NCBI GenBank assembly: GCA_004294465.1
Contig: REAV01000073.1
Location: forward strand, 1-28,233
Length of the DNA: 28,233 nt
Origin: Sphingobacteriia bacterium
GTDB taxonomy: Bacteria > Bacteroidota > Bacteroidia > Chitinophagales > Chitinophagaceae
Direction of reading: 5' to 3'
The stretch's first letter is position 1. Each line of letters opens with the position of its first letter. A program made the translations under genes and the position numbers. Of the stretch, positions 7,663 through 15,303 are shown piece after piece. The notes under the pieces are model-generated. The model did not search any database. It was not told where the DNA came from and saw only the letters and a program-made list of their open reading frames with translations.

Positions 7663-8727
7663 ATGGCTACGAAGAAACCAGCCCCTAAAAAGGCGGCACC
7701 AGCCAAAAAAGCAGTAAGTAAACCAGCCCCTAAAAAGGTTGTAACAGCTAAACCAGTTGCAGCTAAAAAAGCCGCTCCTGCAAAACCAGCAACAAAACCT
7801 GTTGCTGCAAAGCCTGCTCCAAAAGCAGCTCCAAAAGGAGCAAGTTCAAAACCAGCCCCAAAACCTGCACCAAAAGCAGCAGCCAAAGCCCCTGCAAAAG
7901 TGGTGGCTAAGCCAGCTCCAAAAGCAGTGCCAGTAAAGCCTACAGCAAAAGCGGCCCCTGCAAAAGCTCCGGCTCCAGCAGCAAAACCTGTTGCAGCAAA
8001 ACCAGCTCCGAAAGCGGTACCTGCTAAGCCTGCTCCAAAAGCAGCGCCAGTAAAAGCTCCGGCTCCAGCAGCAAAACCAGCTTCAAAAGCGGCCCCAGCA
8101 AAAGCCCCGGCTCCAGTTGCAAAACCAGCTCCAGCCCCTGCTGCTAAGCCCACTCCACCTCCAGCTCCACCAAAGCCGGTAGTAAAAGCACCGCCAACAC
8201 CACCGGTGAAGCCTGTAAAAAAAGTGCATGGACCAATTAAGGATGTAAAAGTTCCTAAGATCAATTCTAAATCTAGTGTTCCCTATAATCCAGGTTATAC
8301 ACCACTAGAAAAAAGAGTAGAAGTGCAAAAACCACAGGGTCCATTGGTAAAATACAGTGATGCAGATTTGAATGATTTCAGAGACTTGATCAATAAAAAA
8401 TTAGAAGCTGCCAAAAAGGAATTGACCTATTTGCAAGGGTTAATTACCCGTAAAGATGAAATGGGCGGCGATAATGACGATGCTCGTTACATGACTATGG
8501 AAGATGGTACAATGAGTATGGAAAAAGAACAGCTTAGTCAGATGGCTAGCCGTCAAATTACCTATATCGATCATTTGGAGAAAGCGATCATGCGTATTGA
8601 AAACAAAACCTATGGCATTTGCAGAGTAACTGGAAAACTAATCGACAAAGCTCGTTTACGTGCCGTTCCTCATGCAACGCTTAGCTTAGAAGCTAAATTA
8701 GGTTTAGTGAAGCCTTCTGCGGAATAA
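7663..8727 (+). CDS. DksA/TraR-like protein with long Ala-Pro-Lys-rich N-terminus and degenerate zinc finger
   Basis: A 354-residue two-part protein. Residues 1 to about 195 are low-complexity Lys, Ala, Pro and Val (repeats such as AAPKAAP and PAKAPAP), resembling histone H1-like basic tails and probably disordered and nucleic-acid binding. From about 225 on is a DksA/TraR-type domain: a coiled coil (NDFRDLINKKLEAAKKEL and onwards), then ENKTYGICRVTGKLIDKARL and RAVPHATLSLEAK. In DksA the finger has four cysteines; here a single Cys remains (in GICRVTG), so zinc binding is unlikely. It starts 5 nt after ileS and is probably co-transcribed. The tail is locally GC-richer than its neighbours because of Ala and Pro codons. 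It may bind RNA polymerase or DNA; the role is not established. A long palindrome follows. Confidence 0.85.
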   Translation: MATKKPAPKKAAPAKKAVSKPAPKKVVTAKPVAAKKAAPAKPATKPVAAKPAPKAAPKGASSKPAPKPAPKAAAKAPAKVVAKPAPKAVPVKPTAKAAPAKAPAPAAKPVAAKPAPKAVPAKPAPKAAPVKAPAPAAKPASKAAPAKAPAPVAKPAPAPAAKPTPPPAPPKPVVKAPPTPPVKPVKKVHGPIKDVKVPKINSKSSVPYNPGYTPLEKRVEVQKPQGPLVKYSDADLNDFRDLINKKLEAAKKELTYLQGLITRKDEMGGDNDDARYMTMEDGTMSMEKEQLSQMASRQITYIDHLEKAIMRIENKTYGICRVTGKLIDKARLRAVPHATLSLEAKLGLVKPSAE

Positions 8728-8744
8728 ATAGTTCTTATAAATTC

Positions 8745-8855
8745 AAAGCTTGATACAAACGTCAACTGCTTTAAAATTGCTGAATTCTCCTCGCTGAGCG
8801 ATGTCGAATTCAAATCACACAATTTTAAAAAGGTTGCCTAATTGTATCAAGCTTT
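8745..8855. repeat. Nested 111-nt palindrome between convergent genes, possible bidirectional terminator
   Basis: The outer arms AAAGCTTGATACAA (8745-8758) and TTGTATCAAGCTTT (8842-8855) pair perfectly over 14 bp and are followed by a T run. Inside are CAAC / GTTG, a stem of about 10 bp (TTTAAAATTG / CAATTTTAAA), TGAATTC / GAATTCA, and an apex TCGCTGAGCGA. The whole region between the DksA-like gene and the ABC exporter folds back on itself. It could serve as a two-way terminator, but it is longer than usual and may be a palindromic repeat element. Confidence 0.75.
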
Positions 8856-8868
8856 TTTATTTATAGCA

Positions 8869-10698
8869 TTATTTAAACTCCTGCATATCAACCAGCTTCT
8901 TGTAAATTCCTCCTTGAGCCAATAAGCTATCGTGGGTGCCTCTTTCGGCAATTTCGCCTTTTTGTAAAACAATAATTTCATCCGCGTGTCTGATAGTTGA
9001 CAAACGATGTGCAATTACAATAGAGGTTCTGTTTTGCATCATATTATTAATAGCGTCTTGCACCAGTCTTTCGCTTTCTGTATCCAATGAAGAAGTTGCT
9101 TCATCCAAAATAAGGATGGGTGGATTTTTTAAAACTGCTCTGGCAATAGTAACCCTTTGTCTTTCACCTCCACTTAATTTAGAACCCCTGTCTCCAATAT
9201 TGGTATCAAATCCATCTTCTTTTTTGCGAATAAATTCCAAGGCATTGGCCACTTTGGCTGCATGCTCAATCGATTCCATCGAAGCCACTTCTGTGCCTAA
9301 AGAAATATTGTTGGCAATGGTATCATTAAAGAGAATCGGTTCCTGAGTAACAATACCCATTAAATTTCTAATACTGTTTAATGAAAAGGATTTGATATTG
9401 GATCCATCAATTAAAATTTCACCTCCACTCACGTCATGAAAACGGGGAATCAAATCGGCCAGACTACTTTTTCCGGCACCCGAAGACCCAACCAGGGCAA
9501 TGGTTTTGCCCTTTTCAACAGTAAGATTGATGTTTTTTAGAATCGGTACTTCATCATAAGAAAATGAAACGTTCTTAAACTCTATTTGATGTTTGAATTC
9601 TGAAATGGTTGCAGCATTGGGTAAATCGGTAACCGTTAATGGTGCTTGTAAAATCTCTTCAATTCTTTTAATTGCTGCACTGCCTCTTTGCGAATTATAA
9701 AATGCAGTTGACAATGATTTTGCAGGATTAATAATCTGCGTAAAAATCAAAATATAACTGATAAAACTATCTCCTTTTAATCCGGCTTCGTGCCCTAAAA
9801 CCAATTTGCCTCCAAACCATAAAATGCAACTCAATACCATTACGCCCATGAACTCCGACATGGGAGAAGCAAGGTCGCGTCTGAAATTCATTTTATTTCG
9901 AATATGATTTAAATTATTATTGGTGGTAAAAAAACGGGTTCTTAAAATTGTTTCTGCATTAAAAGCTTTGATGACCCTTAACCCGCCCAATGTTTCATCG
10001 AGTATCGACATTAAGCTTCCTAACTCTTCTGCAGAAGCGGTGGATTGTTTTTTTAGTGACCTACTCATCCTGCCTATTAAAAAGCCAGTGAGCGGTAATA
10101 AGACCAATAAGAACAAGGACAGTAATGGACTGATATACACCAGCACCCCTAAAATGATTAAAATATTCAAAGGGTCTCTAATCAATCCTTCCAATGTACT
10201 CATTACACTCCATTCGATCTCATTGGCATCATTGCTCATTCGGCTAATGATGTCACCCTTTTTTTGTTCCGTAAAAAAGCCTATTGGGAGCTCTAAGATT
10301 TTGGCATATAGATCGGATCTTAGTTTCGTCATCACATAATTACGCATAGGGGCCAGCACCCTATAAGACAAATAAGTGAACAGATTTTTAAAAAATATGG
10401 AAACAATGATGATCACACAAACGGTACCTAAGGCATATACAGCGCCCTTCTGGGCAATGAGTTCATTGTAGTGATATTTAAAATAATCTACCAGGTTTTT
10501 CAATCCTTCTATTGAAAAACTCATAGCTGGTTTAACTACTTCCTCTTTTTTATCGGTAAAGAGTAGTTTCAAAATTGGCGATAACATGGCCAATGAAACC
10601 AAGGAAAATAGGATAGAAAGCAGGTTAAAAACAACGTATAAGACGATATTTCTCTTTTGGTTGCTCAGGTAAAATAAAATCCGTTCAAATCGCTTCAT
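8869..10698 (-). CDS. ABC transporter, fused permease and ATPase (MsbA-like exporter)
   Basis: A half-size exporter of 609 residues that works as a homodimer in the inner membrane and moves lipids, lipid A precursor or other hydrophobic compounds outward. The N-terminal half is an ABC exporter transmembrane domain with about six membrane segments (first at about 20-45). The ATPase half has Walker A GSSGAGKSS, the signature LSGGERQR, Walker B LILDEATSSLD and the H-loop AHRLST. I start it at the ATG at 10698 (MKRFERILFYLSNQ). A longer reading from a TTG at 10746 would run into the rbfA promoter region and adds nothing conserved. It is divergent from rbfA by 61 nt. MsbA function is inferred from similarity; other multidrug-type exporters look alike. 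Confidence 0.9.
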   Translation of the reverse strand: MKRFERILFYLSNQKRNIVLYVVFNLLSILFSLVSLAMLSPILKLLFTDKKEEVVKPAMSFSIEGLKNLVDYFKYHYNELIAQKGAVYALGTVCVIIIVSIFFKNLFTYLSYRVLAPMRNYVMTKLRSDLYAKILELPIGFFTEQKKGDIISRMSNDANEIEWSVMSTLEGLIRDPLNILIILGVLVYISPLLSLFLLVLLPLTGFLIGRMSRSLKKQSTASAEELGSLMSILDETLGGLRVIKAFNAETILRTRFFTTNNNLNHIRNKMNFRRDLASPMSEFMGVMVLSCILWFGGKLVLGHEAGLKGDSFISYILIFTQIINPAKSLSTAFYNSQRGSAAIKRIEEILQAPLTVTDLPNAATISEFKHQIEFKNVSFSYDEVPILKNINLTVEKGKTIALVGSSGAGKSSLADLIPRFHDVSGGEILIDGSNIKSFSLNSIRNLMGIVTQEPILFNDTIANNISLGTEVASMESIEHAAKVANALEFIRKKEDGFDTNIGDRGSKLSGGERQRVTIARAVLKNPPILILDEATSSLDTESERLVQDAINNMMQNRTSIVIAHRLSTIRHADEIIVLQKGEIAERGTHDSLLAQGGIYKKLVDMQEFK

Positions 10699-10759
10699 AC
10701 AGGAATAAATGGTAAAACACCCCAAAGTAACTAATTTTACACCCAATAAACAGTAGAAT

Positions 10760-11143
10760 ATGGAGGAAGGTAAACGTCAAAGACAAATTGCAGGTGCTTT
10801 ACAGGAACAATTTAACGAAATATTTAGAAGGCTTAATCTATCTATGATAGATGGAGGAATGGTATCTATCTCGAGTGTTAAAGTAACCCCAGACCTATTA
10901 GAGGCAAGAGTATACATCAGTTTATTTCAGGTGAAAGATGCTGCTAAAGTGATGAAAACGATCGAAACAAGGGCCTGGGAAATCAAAAAGGAGTTAGCCG
11001 AAAGAATGAAAAACCAATTGAGAAGAATTCCGGTGATTCATTTTTACAACGATGACACTTTAGATTATGTTTTTAAAATGGAACAAGTGTTTAAAGAAAT
11101 TAAGGAGGGCGGAACAAGTTCTGATGATAACACCAATGAATAA
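10760..11143 (+). CDS. rbfA: Ribosome-binding factor A
   Basis: A small KH-like protein that binds the 30S subunit and helps mature the 5' end of 16S rRNA. The 127 residues match the family length. Typical features are the N-terminal RQRQIAGALQEQFNEIF helix, the strand SSVKVTPDLLEARVYISLF, and RMKNQLRRIPVIHFYNDDTLDYVFKMEQVFKEIKE, the conserved C-terminal half with the RIP motif and the D-x-x-x-D-Y segment. The acidic tail (GGTSSDDNTNE) is not conserved. It is divergent from the ABC exporter and co-directional with the LolC/E-like permease, as in other Bacteroidota where these genes are often linked. Confidence 0.93.
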   Translation: MEEGKRQRQIAGALQEQFNEIFRRLNLSMIDGGMVSISSVKVTPDLLEARVYISLFQVKDAAKVMKTIETRAWEIKKELAERMKNQLRRIPVIHFYNDDTLDYVFKMEQVFKEIKEGGTSSDDNTNE

Positions 11144-11163
11144 AATTAATACACTGAAAAGCG

Positions 11164-11198
11164 TATCTCATAATTCATATCTCATAATTCATAATTCC
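11164..11198 (+). repeat. Heptanucleotide array, arm B type, 5 units
   Basis: Five 7-nt units in register: TATCTCA, TAATTCA, TATCTCA, TAATTCA and TAATTCC. They end 5 nt before the TTG start of the permease gene. This is the same family as the arm at 2009-2092, but here it lies between two co-directional genes and has no opposing arm A. Confidence 0.85.
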
Positions 11199-11203
11199 TT
11201 TCA

Positions 11204-12412
11204 TTGAATCTGCTATTCGCCTGGCGCTATTTTAGATCAAAAAAATCAACCAATGCAATCAATATAATTGCTTGGATTGCCGTTACGGCTATTGCGGTAG
11301 GAACAGCATCATTAATTATCATTTTAAGTGTATTCAATGGTTTTGAAGATTTAGTAAAAGGACTATACGGAGATTTTTATGCATCCGTTAAAATTGTGCC
11401 TGCACAATCAAAGACTTTTCATATTTCTCCGAATCAGTTAAAGCAAATCAAGGATGTAAAAAACATTCTTGCTATAAGTTTTATTGCAGAAGAGAAAGCA
11501 TTACTAATGGGTAATTATCAAACCATTGTAACTGTAAAAGGAGTGGAAGCGAATTACAATGCCATCAATAATATTTCAAAATATGTAAAGCAGGGGAATT
11601 TTGGAATCGGTGATCGGGAAAACCCCGGAATAGTAATGGGCGCAGGCATTGAGAATGCAGCAGGGGTTGATATTTATAGAGGTATCACGCCCACCATTCT
11701 GTATATGCCTAATCAAAATGCAGCTTCACTAAATTCCTCAGATGGATTGAATTCTTATATCGTTAAACCAACTGGAACATTTGTAATTCAGCAAGATTTT
11801 GATAATAAGTATGCATTTACCAATCTGGCATTCTTAAAATACATGTTGAATATGTCGGATGATGAGTATAGTGCTATCGAAATAAAAACCAATGGAGAAG
11901 ATGCATTGGTAAAAAATGAGTTACAGCAATTATTGGGATCTGGTTATAAAGTGCAAACTCGTTACGAACAAAATCAATCATTATATGCAGTAATGCAAAT
12001 GGAAAAATGGGTGATCTATGCAATACTTTCGTTGATATTGGTAGTTGCTGCATTCAATATGATTGGTGCATTAACCATGTTGGTTTTAGAAAAACAAAAA
12101 GATATTGCTGTATTAAAAGCAATGGGTGCAGATAATACGAGGATCCAGCGGATTTTTTTATTAGAAGGGTTGTTGTTGGCAGGAATAGGAACGGGGCTTG
12201 GATTATTATTGGCAACAAGTATTTGTTGGTTACAAATACAATTTCATTTGATTAAATTAGGAGGGTCAACTTTTATAATTGATTATTATCCTGTTAAAAC
12301 AGCTATCACCGATTATTTGTTGGTATTTGTAACTGTGAGTTGTATTGCGTTTTCTGCAGCCTGGATTACTGCCAGAAAATCCAGCAGGGCCTCTTACTCC
12401 TTAAGAACCTAA
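11204..12412 (+). CDS. FtsX-like ABC permease, LolC/LolE type
   Basis: An inner-membrane permease of 402 residues of the lipoprotein-releasing type, which hands outer-membrane lipoproteins to the carrier LolA together with the ATPase LolD. Layout: one membrane helix after the amphipathic start (about residues 22-45, AWIAVTAIAVGTASLIIILSV), a periplasmic domain (about 46-265), then three helices (about 270-292, 318-340 and 365-388), with LEKQKDIAVLKAMGA, the hallmark coupling-helix sequence of LolC/E and MacB-like permeases. The start is the TTG at 11204 (NLLFAWRYFRSKKS, the family N-terminus); there is no ATG nearby. No LolD gene is adjacent. Function is family-based; it may form a homodimer. 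Confidence 0.88.
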   Translation: MNLLFAWRYFRSKKSTNAINIIAWIAVTAIAVGTASLIIILSVFNGFEDLVKGLYGDFYASVKIVPAQSKTFHISPNQLKQIKDVKNILAISFIAEEKALLMGNYQTIVTVKGVEANYNAINNISKYVKQGNFGIGDRENPGIVMGAGIENAAGVDIYRGITPTILYMPNQNAASLNSSDGLNSYIVKPTGTFVIQQDFDNKYAFTNLAFLKYMLNMSDDEYSAIEIKTNGEDALVKNELQQLLGSGYKVQTRYEQNQSLYAVMQMEKWVIYAILSLILVVAAFNMIGALTMLVLEKQKDIAVLKAMGADNTRIQRIFLLEGLLLAGIGTGLGLLLATSICWLQIQFHLIKLGGSTFIIDYYPVKTAITDYLLVFVTVSCIAFSAAWITARKSSRASYSLRT

Positions 12413-12475
12413 TAATCCAAAAACAAAATATCCCAATAACTCAAGAATCCAATTACTTAATAACTCATTAACACT

Positions 12476-12510
12476 TAATTCTTCATTCATAATTCTTCTT
12501 TCTTAATTCC
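12476..12510 (-). repeat. Heptanucleotide array, degenerate arm B, 5 units
   Basis: Five consecutive 7-nt units TAATTCT, TCATTCA, TAATTCT, TCTTTCT and TAATTCC, ending at the first base of the transketolase stop triplet (12510-12512). Upstream (12413-12475) the spacer has less regular related words such as TAACTCA. No arm A is seen after the permease stop. Confidence 0.7.
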
Positions 12511-13352
12511 TAATAATCTCCTAAAGTCTCCGGCAACTGCGCCAAAGCCTTGGCTAATTGATCATCATTTGGAGCAATTCCATGCCATTCATGACTTCCT
12601 TCCATAAAATCAACGCCCTTCCCCATTTCTGTTTTCATTAAAATACAAATAGGTTTACCCTGACCAGTCATTGATTTTGCTTTGTCCAATACCGCAACAA
12701 CATCATCCATATCATTGCCATTCATTGCTAAAACAGTCCAATTAAATGCTTCGAATTTGGTTTTTAAACTATCCAAACTCAAGACTTTACTGGTTGGCCC
12801 ATCAATTTGTTGGCCATTAACGTCAATGGTAATGATTAGGTTATCTACCTGATTATGCGGAGCAAATAAAATAGCTTCCCAATTTTGACCTTCCTGTAAT
12901 TCTCCATCACCATGTAATGAAAATACCAAATGTGGATCTTTATTTAGTTTTTTGGTTAGTGCAGCACCAATAGCAACACTCATGCCTTGGCCTAATGAGC
13001 CACTTGCAATTCTTACTCCCGGAAGGTGTTCATGAGTGGTTGGGTGACCTTGTAAACGGGTATTAATTTTTCTGAAACTGGCTAGCTCTTTTACATCAAA
13101 ATAGCCAGAACGGGCTAAAACAGAATAGAATACAGGCGAAATATGACCATTTGACAAGAAGAACAAGTCTTCATTCTTTCCATCCATTTTAAAATCGGTA
13201 TGATGATGCATTGAATGGAAATAAAGGGCAGTCAAAAAATCAGCACAACCGAGGGATCCTCCAGGGTGTCCACTTTGAACGGTATGTACCATTCTTACTA
13301 TATCTCTTCTTACTTGACTGGTTATCTTCTTCAAATCATCAATACTTGCCAT
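12510..13352 (-). CDS. Transketolase, N-terminal subunit (split enzyme)
   Basis: The thiamine-diphosphate-binding half of transketolase in the pentose phosphate pathway. The 280 residues match only the first part of a full enzyme of about 650 residues, as in organisms with a two-gene transketolase. Motifs: GHPGGSLG (about 28-35), GHISPVFYSVLARSGY, ASGSLGQGMSVAIGAALTKK, the GDGELQEGQNWEA thiamine-diphosphate and metal site (about 149-161) and IDVNGQQIDGPTS. The C-terminal subunit, which provides the pyrimidine-binding Glu, is not beside it: downstream is a convergent permease gene and upstream a divergent gene. It must be encoded elsewhere for the enzyme to work. The dxs gene of this window is complete and not the partner. 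Confidence 0.92.
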   Translation of the reverse strand: MASIDDLKKITSQVRRDIVRMVHTVQSGHPGGSLGCADFLTALYFHSMHHHTDFKMDGKNEDLFFLSNGHISPVFYSVLARSGYFDVKELASFRKINTRLQGHPTTHEHLPGVRIASGSLGQGMSVAIGAALTKKLNKDPHLVFSLHGDGELQEGQNWEAILFAPHNQVDNLIITIDVNGQQIDGPTSKVLSLDSLKTKFEAFNWTVLAMNGNDMDDVVAVLDKAKSMTGQGKPICILMKTEMGKGVDFMEGSHEWHGIAPNDDQLAKALAQLPETLGDY

Positions 13353-13539
13353 ATGAAAGGGGTTATTTTGGATTGAGCAGCGAAGATAAAACCAATTGTA
13401 TCATTATAAAAAGTAAAATACTAGAATCTTGGTATAGCGAACAAAAAAAGCATTGATTAGGTTTGTAAACCAGTGATTCAATAATAAAGAGCTAATTTTA
13501 TATACCAATCCTTGAAAAACAACGTTTAATACGGTACAA

Positions 13540-14697
13540 ATGGAAAATATTTTACTGGGGGCTGTAATAGCCTTCGTAATTACCTTTTATGCAATTCCTG
13601 TGATCATTCAGGTGTCGAACATGAAGAAATTGTTTGATTTACCTGGGGAAAGAAAAATTCATGCTACTCCTGTACCTTCTCTTGGAGGATTGGGCATTTT
13701 TGCTGGTTTTATAATGGGGTTATTGTTGATGGTCGATTTGACCGATAAAGTTGCAGCTTCTTCCTTTCAATATTATGTTACCGCATTTATGGTGATTTTC
13801 TTTTTTGGTATCAAGGATGACATATTAATACTTACTCCATTCAAAAAATTATTGGGTCAACTGGCTGTTGCAGCAATTTTGATTTTTAAAGCCAATCTGG
13901 TGATTGATAATATGCATGGTTTTTTAGGAATACAACAGATCGATAATAATTTAAGTGTTTTATTATCTTTCTTCACCATCATTGTGATTGTCAACGCATT
14001 TAATCTGATAGATGGAGTGGATGGATTGGCAGGAAGTATTGGAATTATTACTTCTTCTTTCTTTGCTTTTTTTGCTTTAATGAGCGGAGAATTTTATTAT
14101 GCTTTATTTGGATTTAGTTTTTCAGCTGCATTAGCTGCATTCTTAATTTACAACTATTCTCCTGCCAGAATATTTATGGGAGATACTGGAGCAATGCTGA
14201 TTGGGGTGGTGAATGCTATATTGGTAATTCATTTTATTAATACTGCAGAAAACTCTAGGATTCTTCCTGTATTGGCTTCTCCGGCGATGGGCTTCGGCGT
14301 ATTATTGATTCCATTAATGGATACATTGAGGGTTTTTGCTATCCGAATTTTACATGGAAGATCCCCTTTTTCTCCAGATAGAAATCATATCCATCATTTA
14401 TTATTAGATAGAGGGATGTCTCATATGGCAGTAACGCTTACGCTATCTTTAATTACTATTTTATTTGTTGTTCTTAGTTATCTTTTACTTCCCCTAGGTA
14501 CAACCAAAGTGATACTTGTTCAAAACATTTGCTTTTTTGGAGGTATTACCTACTTAAGAGTAAAACAGCATTCGCAAAGGAAATTGCATGTAGTTAAAAG
14601 AGAAGAAGATTACAACGAAGCCAATATTTTTCAAAAAGGCATCAATAGTTTTAGGGCCTATACTTCTCCCAATGTAAAAGTGGCAGATAAGGATTAA
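13540..14697 (+). CDS. Glycosyl-1-phosphate transferase of the MraY/WecA/TagO family
   Basis: A polytopic inner-membrane enzyme of 385 residues that transfers a sugar 1-phosphate (in relatives, GlcNAc-1-P) from UDP-sugar to undecaprenyl phosphate, the first step of surface polysaccharide or O-antigen building. About ten membrane segments are visible. Catalytic motifs: GIKDD (D93, D94), NAFNLIDGVDGLAGS (about 152-166, with the second Asp pair), ARIFMGDTGAM, and the His-rich loop SPFSPDRNHIHH typical of the WecA/TagO branch and absent from MraY. The start MENILLG at 13540 is supported by a hydrophobic first helix. It is divergent from the transketolase subunit and is followed after 42 nt by frr. 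Substrate identity is inferred. Confidence 0.9.
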   Translation: MENILLGAVIAFVITFYAIPVIIQVSNMKKLFDLPGERKIHATPVPSLGGLGIFAGFIMGLLLMVDLTDKVAASSFQYYVTAFMVIFFFGIKDDILILTPFKKLLGQLAVAAILIFKANLVIDNMHGFLGIQQIDNNLSVLLSFFTIIVIVNAFNLIDGVDGLAGSIGIITSSFFAFFALMSGEFYYALFGFSFSAALAAFLIYNYSPARIFMGDTGAMLIGVVNAILVIHFINTAENSRILPVLASPAMGFGVLLIPLMDTLRVFAIRILHGRSPFSPDRNHIHHLLLDRGMSHMAVTLTLSLITILFVVLSYLLLPLGTTKVILVQNICFFGGITYLRVKQHSQRKLHVVKREEDYNEANIFQKGINSFRAYTSPNVKVADKD

Positions 14698-14712
14698 TTT
14701 AAAATGATTCAG

Positions 14713-14720
14713 TAGATTTG
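14713..14720 (+). promoter_or_regulatory. Putative -7 element of the frr promoter
   Basis: TAGATTTG matches TAnnTTTG and ends 19 nt before the frr ATG. No -33 TTG at correct spacing is visible. Confidence 0.4.
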
Positions 14721-14739
14721 CGGCTATTAAACTGGAAAT

Positions 14740-15303
14740 ATGACGGAAGATATAGACTTGATTTTAGCAGACCTTACTGAAACTATGCAAAAAGGAATTC
14801 AGCATCTTGAAGCTGAATTGGTAAAAATTCGTGCCGGAAAAGCTAATCCATCTATGTTAGACGGATTAAATGTGGATTATTATGGGGCACCAACAGCAAT
14901 CAATCAGGTTGCCAATATTCAGGTTTTAGACGCAAGAACAATCAGTATTCAACCCTGGGAAAAAAATATGTTACAAGCCATTGAGAAATCTATCATGGCA
15001 GCAAATATTGGGGTTACTCCACAAAATGATGGTGTCCAAATCAGGTTGTTTATGCCGCCTTTAACCGAAGAAAGAAGAAAGGAATTGGTAAAAAAAGCCA
15101 GCGCTGAAGGAGAACAATCTAAAGTTGCTATTAGAAATGTGAGAAGGGATGCTATAGAGCAAGTAAAAAAATTACAAAAAGATGGATTGAGTGAAGATGC
15201 TGCAAAAGACGCTGAAAAAAACATTCAGGAAACAACTGATAAATTTATTATTCTTGTAGAAAAACACCTGGCTGCAAAAGAGAAAGAGATGATGATTATT
15301 TAG
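14740..15303 (+). CDS. frr: Ribosome recycling factor
   Basis: Releases the ribosome from mRNA after termination, together with EF-G. The 187 residues and the sequence match the family: MQKGIQHLEAELVKIRAGKANPSML at the N-terminus, the domain II segment YGAPTAINQVANIQVLDARTISIQPW, RLFMPPLTEERRKELVKKA with the conserved PxLTEERR, and the long C-terminal helix ending in KEMMII. The gene ends in a tail-to-tail overlap of 8 nt with the convergent DMT transporter gene. It often follows pyrH in other bacteria, but here it follows a WecA-like gene. Confidence 0.96.
   Translation: MTEDIDLILADLTETMQKGIQHLEAELVKIRAGKANPSMLDGLNVDYYGAPTAINQVANIQVLDARTISIQPWEKNMLQAIEKSIMAANIGVTPQNDGVQIRLFMPPLTEERRKELVKKASAEGEQSKVAIRNVRRDAIEQVKKLQKDGLSEDAAKDAEKNIQETTDKFIILVEKHLAAKEKEMMII

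Noticed and set aside
7623..8264. A minus-strand open frame of 213 codons, rich in Gly, Ala and Phe
   Set aside because: It is the complement of the Ala-Pro-Lys-rich tail of the DksA-like protein. The plus-strand gene has a real conserved C-terminal domain.
10699..10746. N-terminal extension of the ABC exporter from a TTG at 10746
   Set aside because: The added residues are not conserved and would overlap the divergent rbfA control region. The ATG at 10698 gives the normal family N-terminus.
13452..13482. Inverted repeat GGTTTGTAAACC with weak flanking arms upstream of the WecA-like gene
   Set aside because: The core is only 5 bp per arm and the flanks are unequal. There is too little to call an operator in an AT-rich spacer.
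13353..13539. Possible promoters for the transketolase subunit and the WecA-like gene
   Set aside because: Only partial matches to TAnnTTTG (such as TATTTTAC and TAATTTTA) with poor -33 partners are found, so no call is made in this 187-nt spacer.
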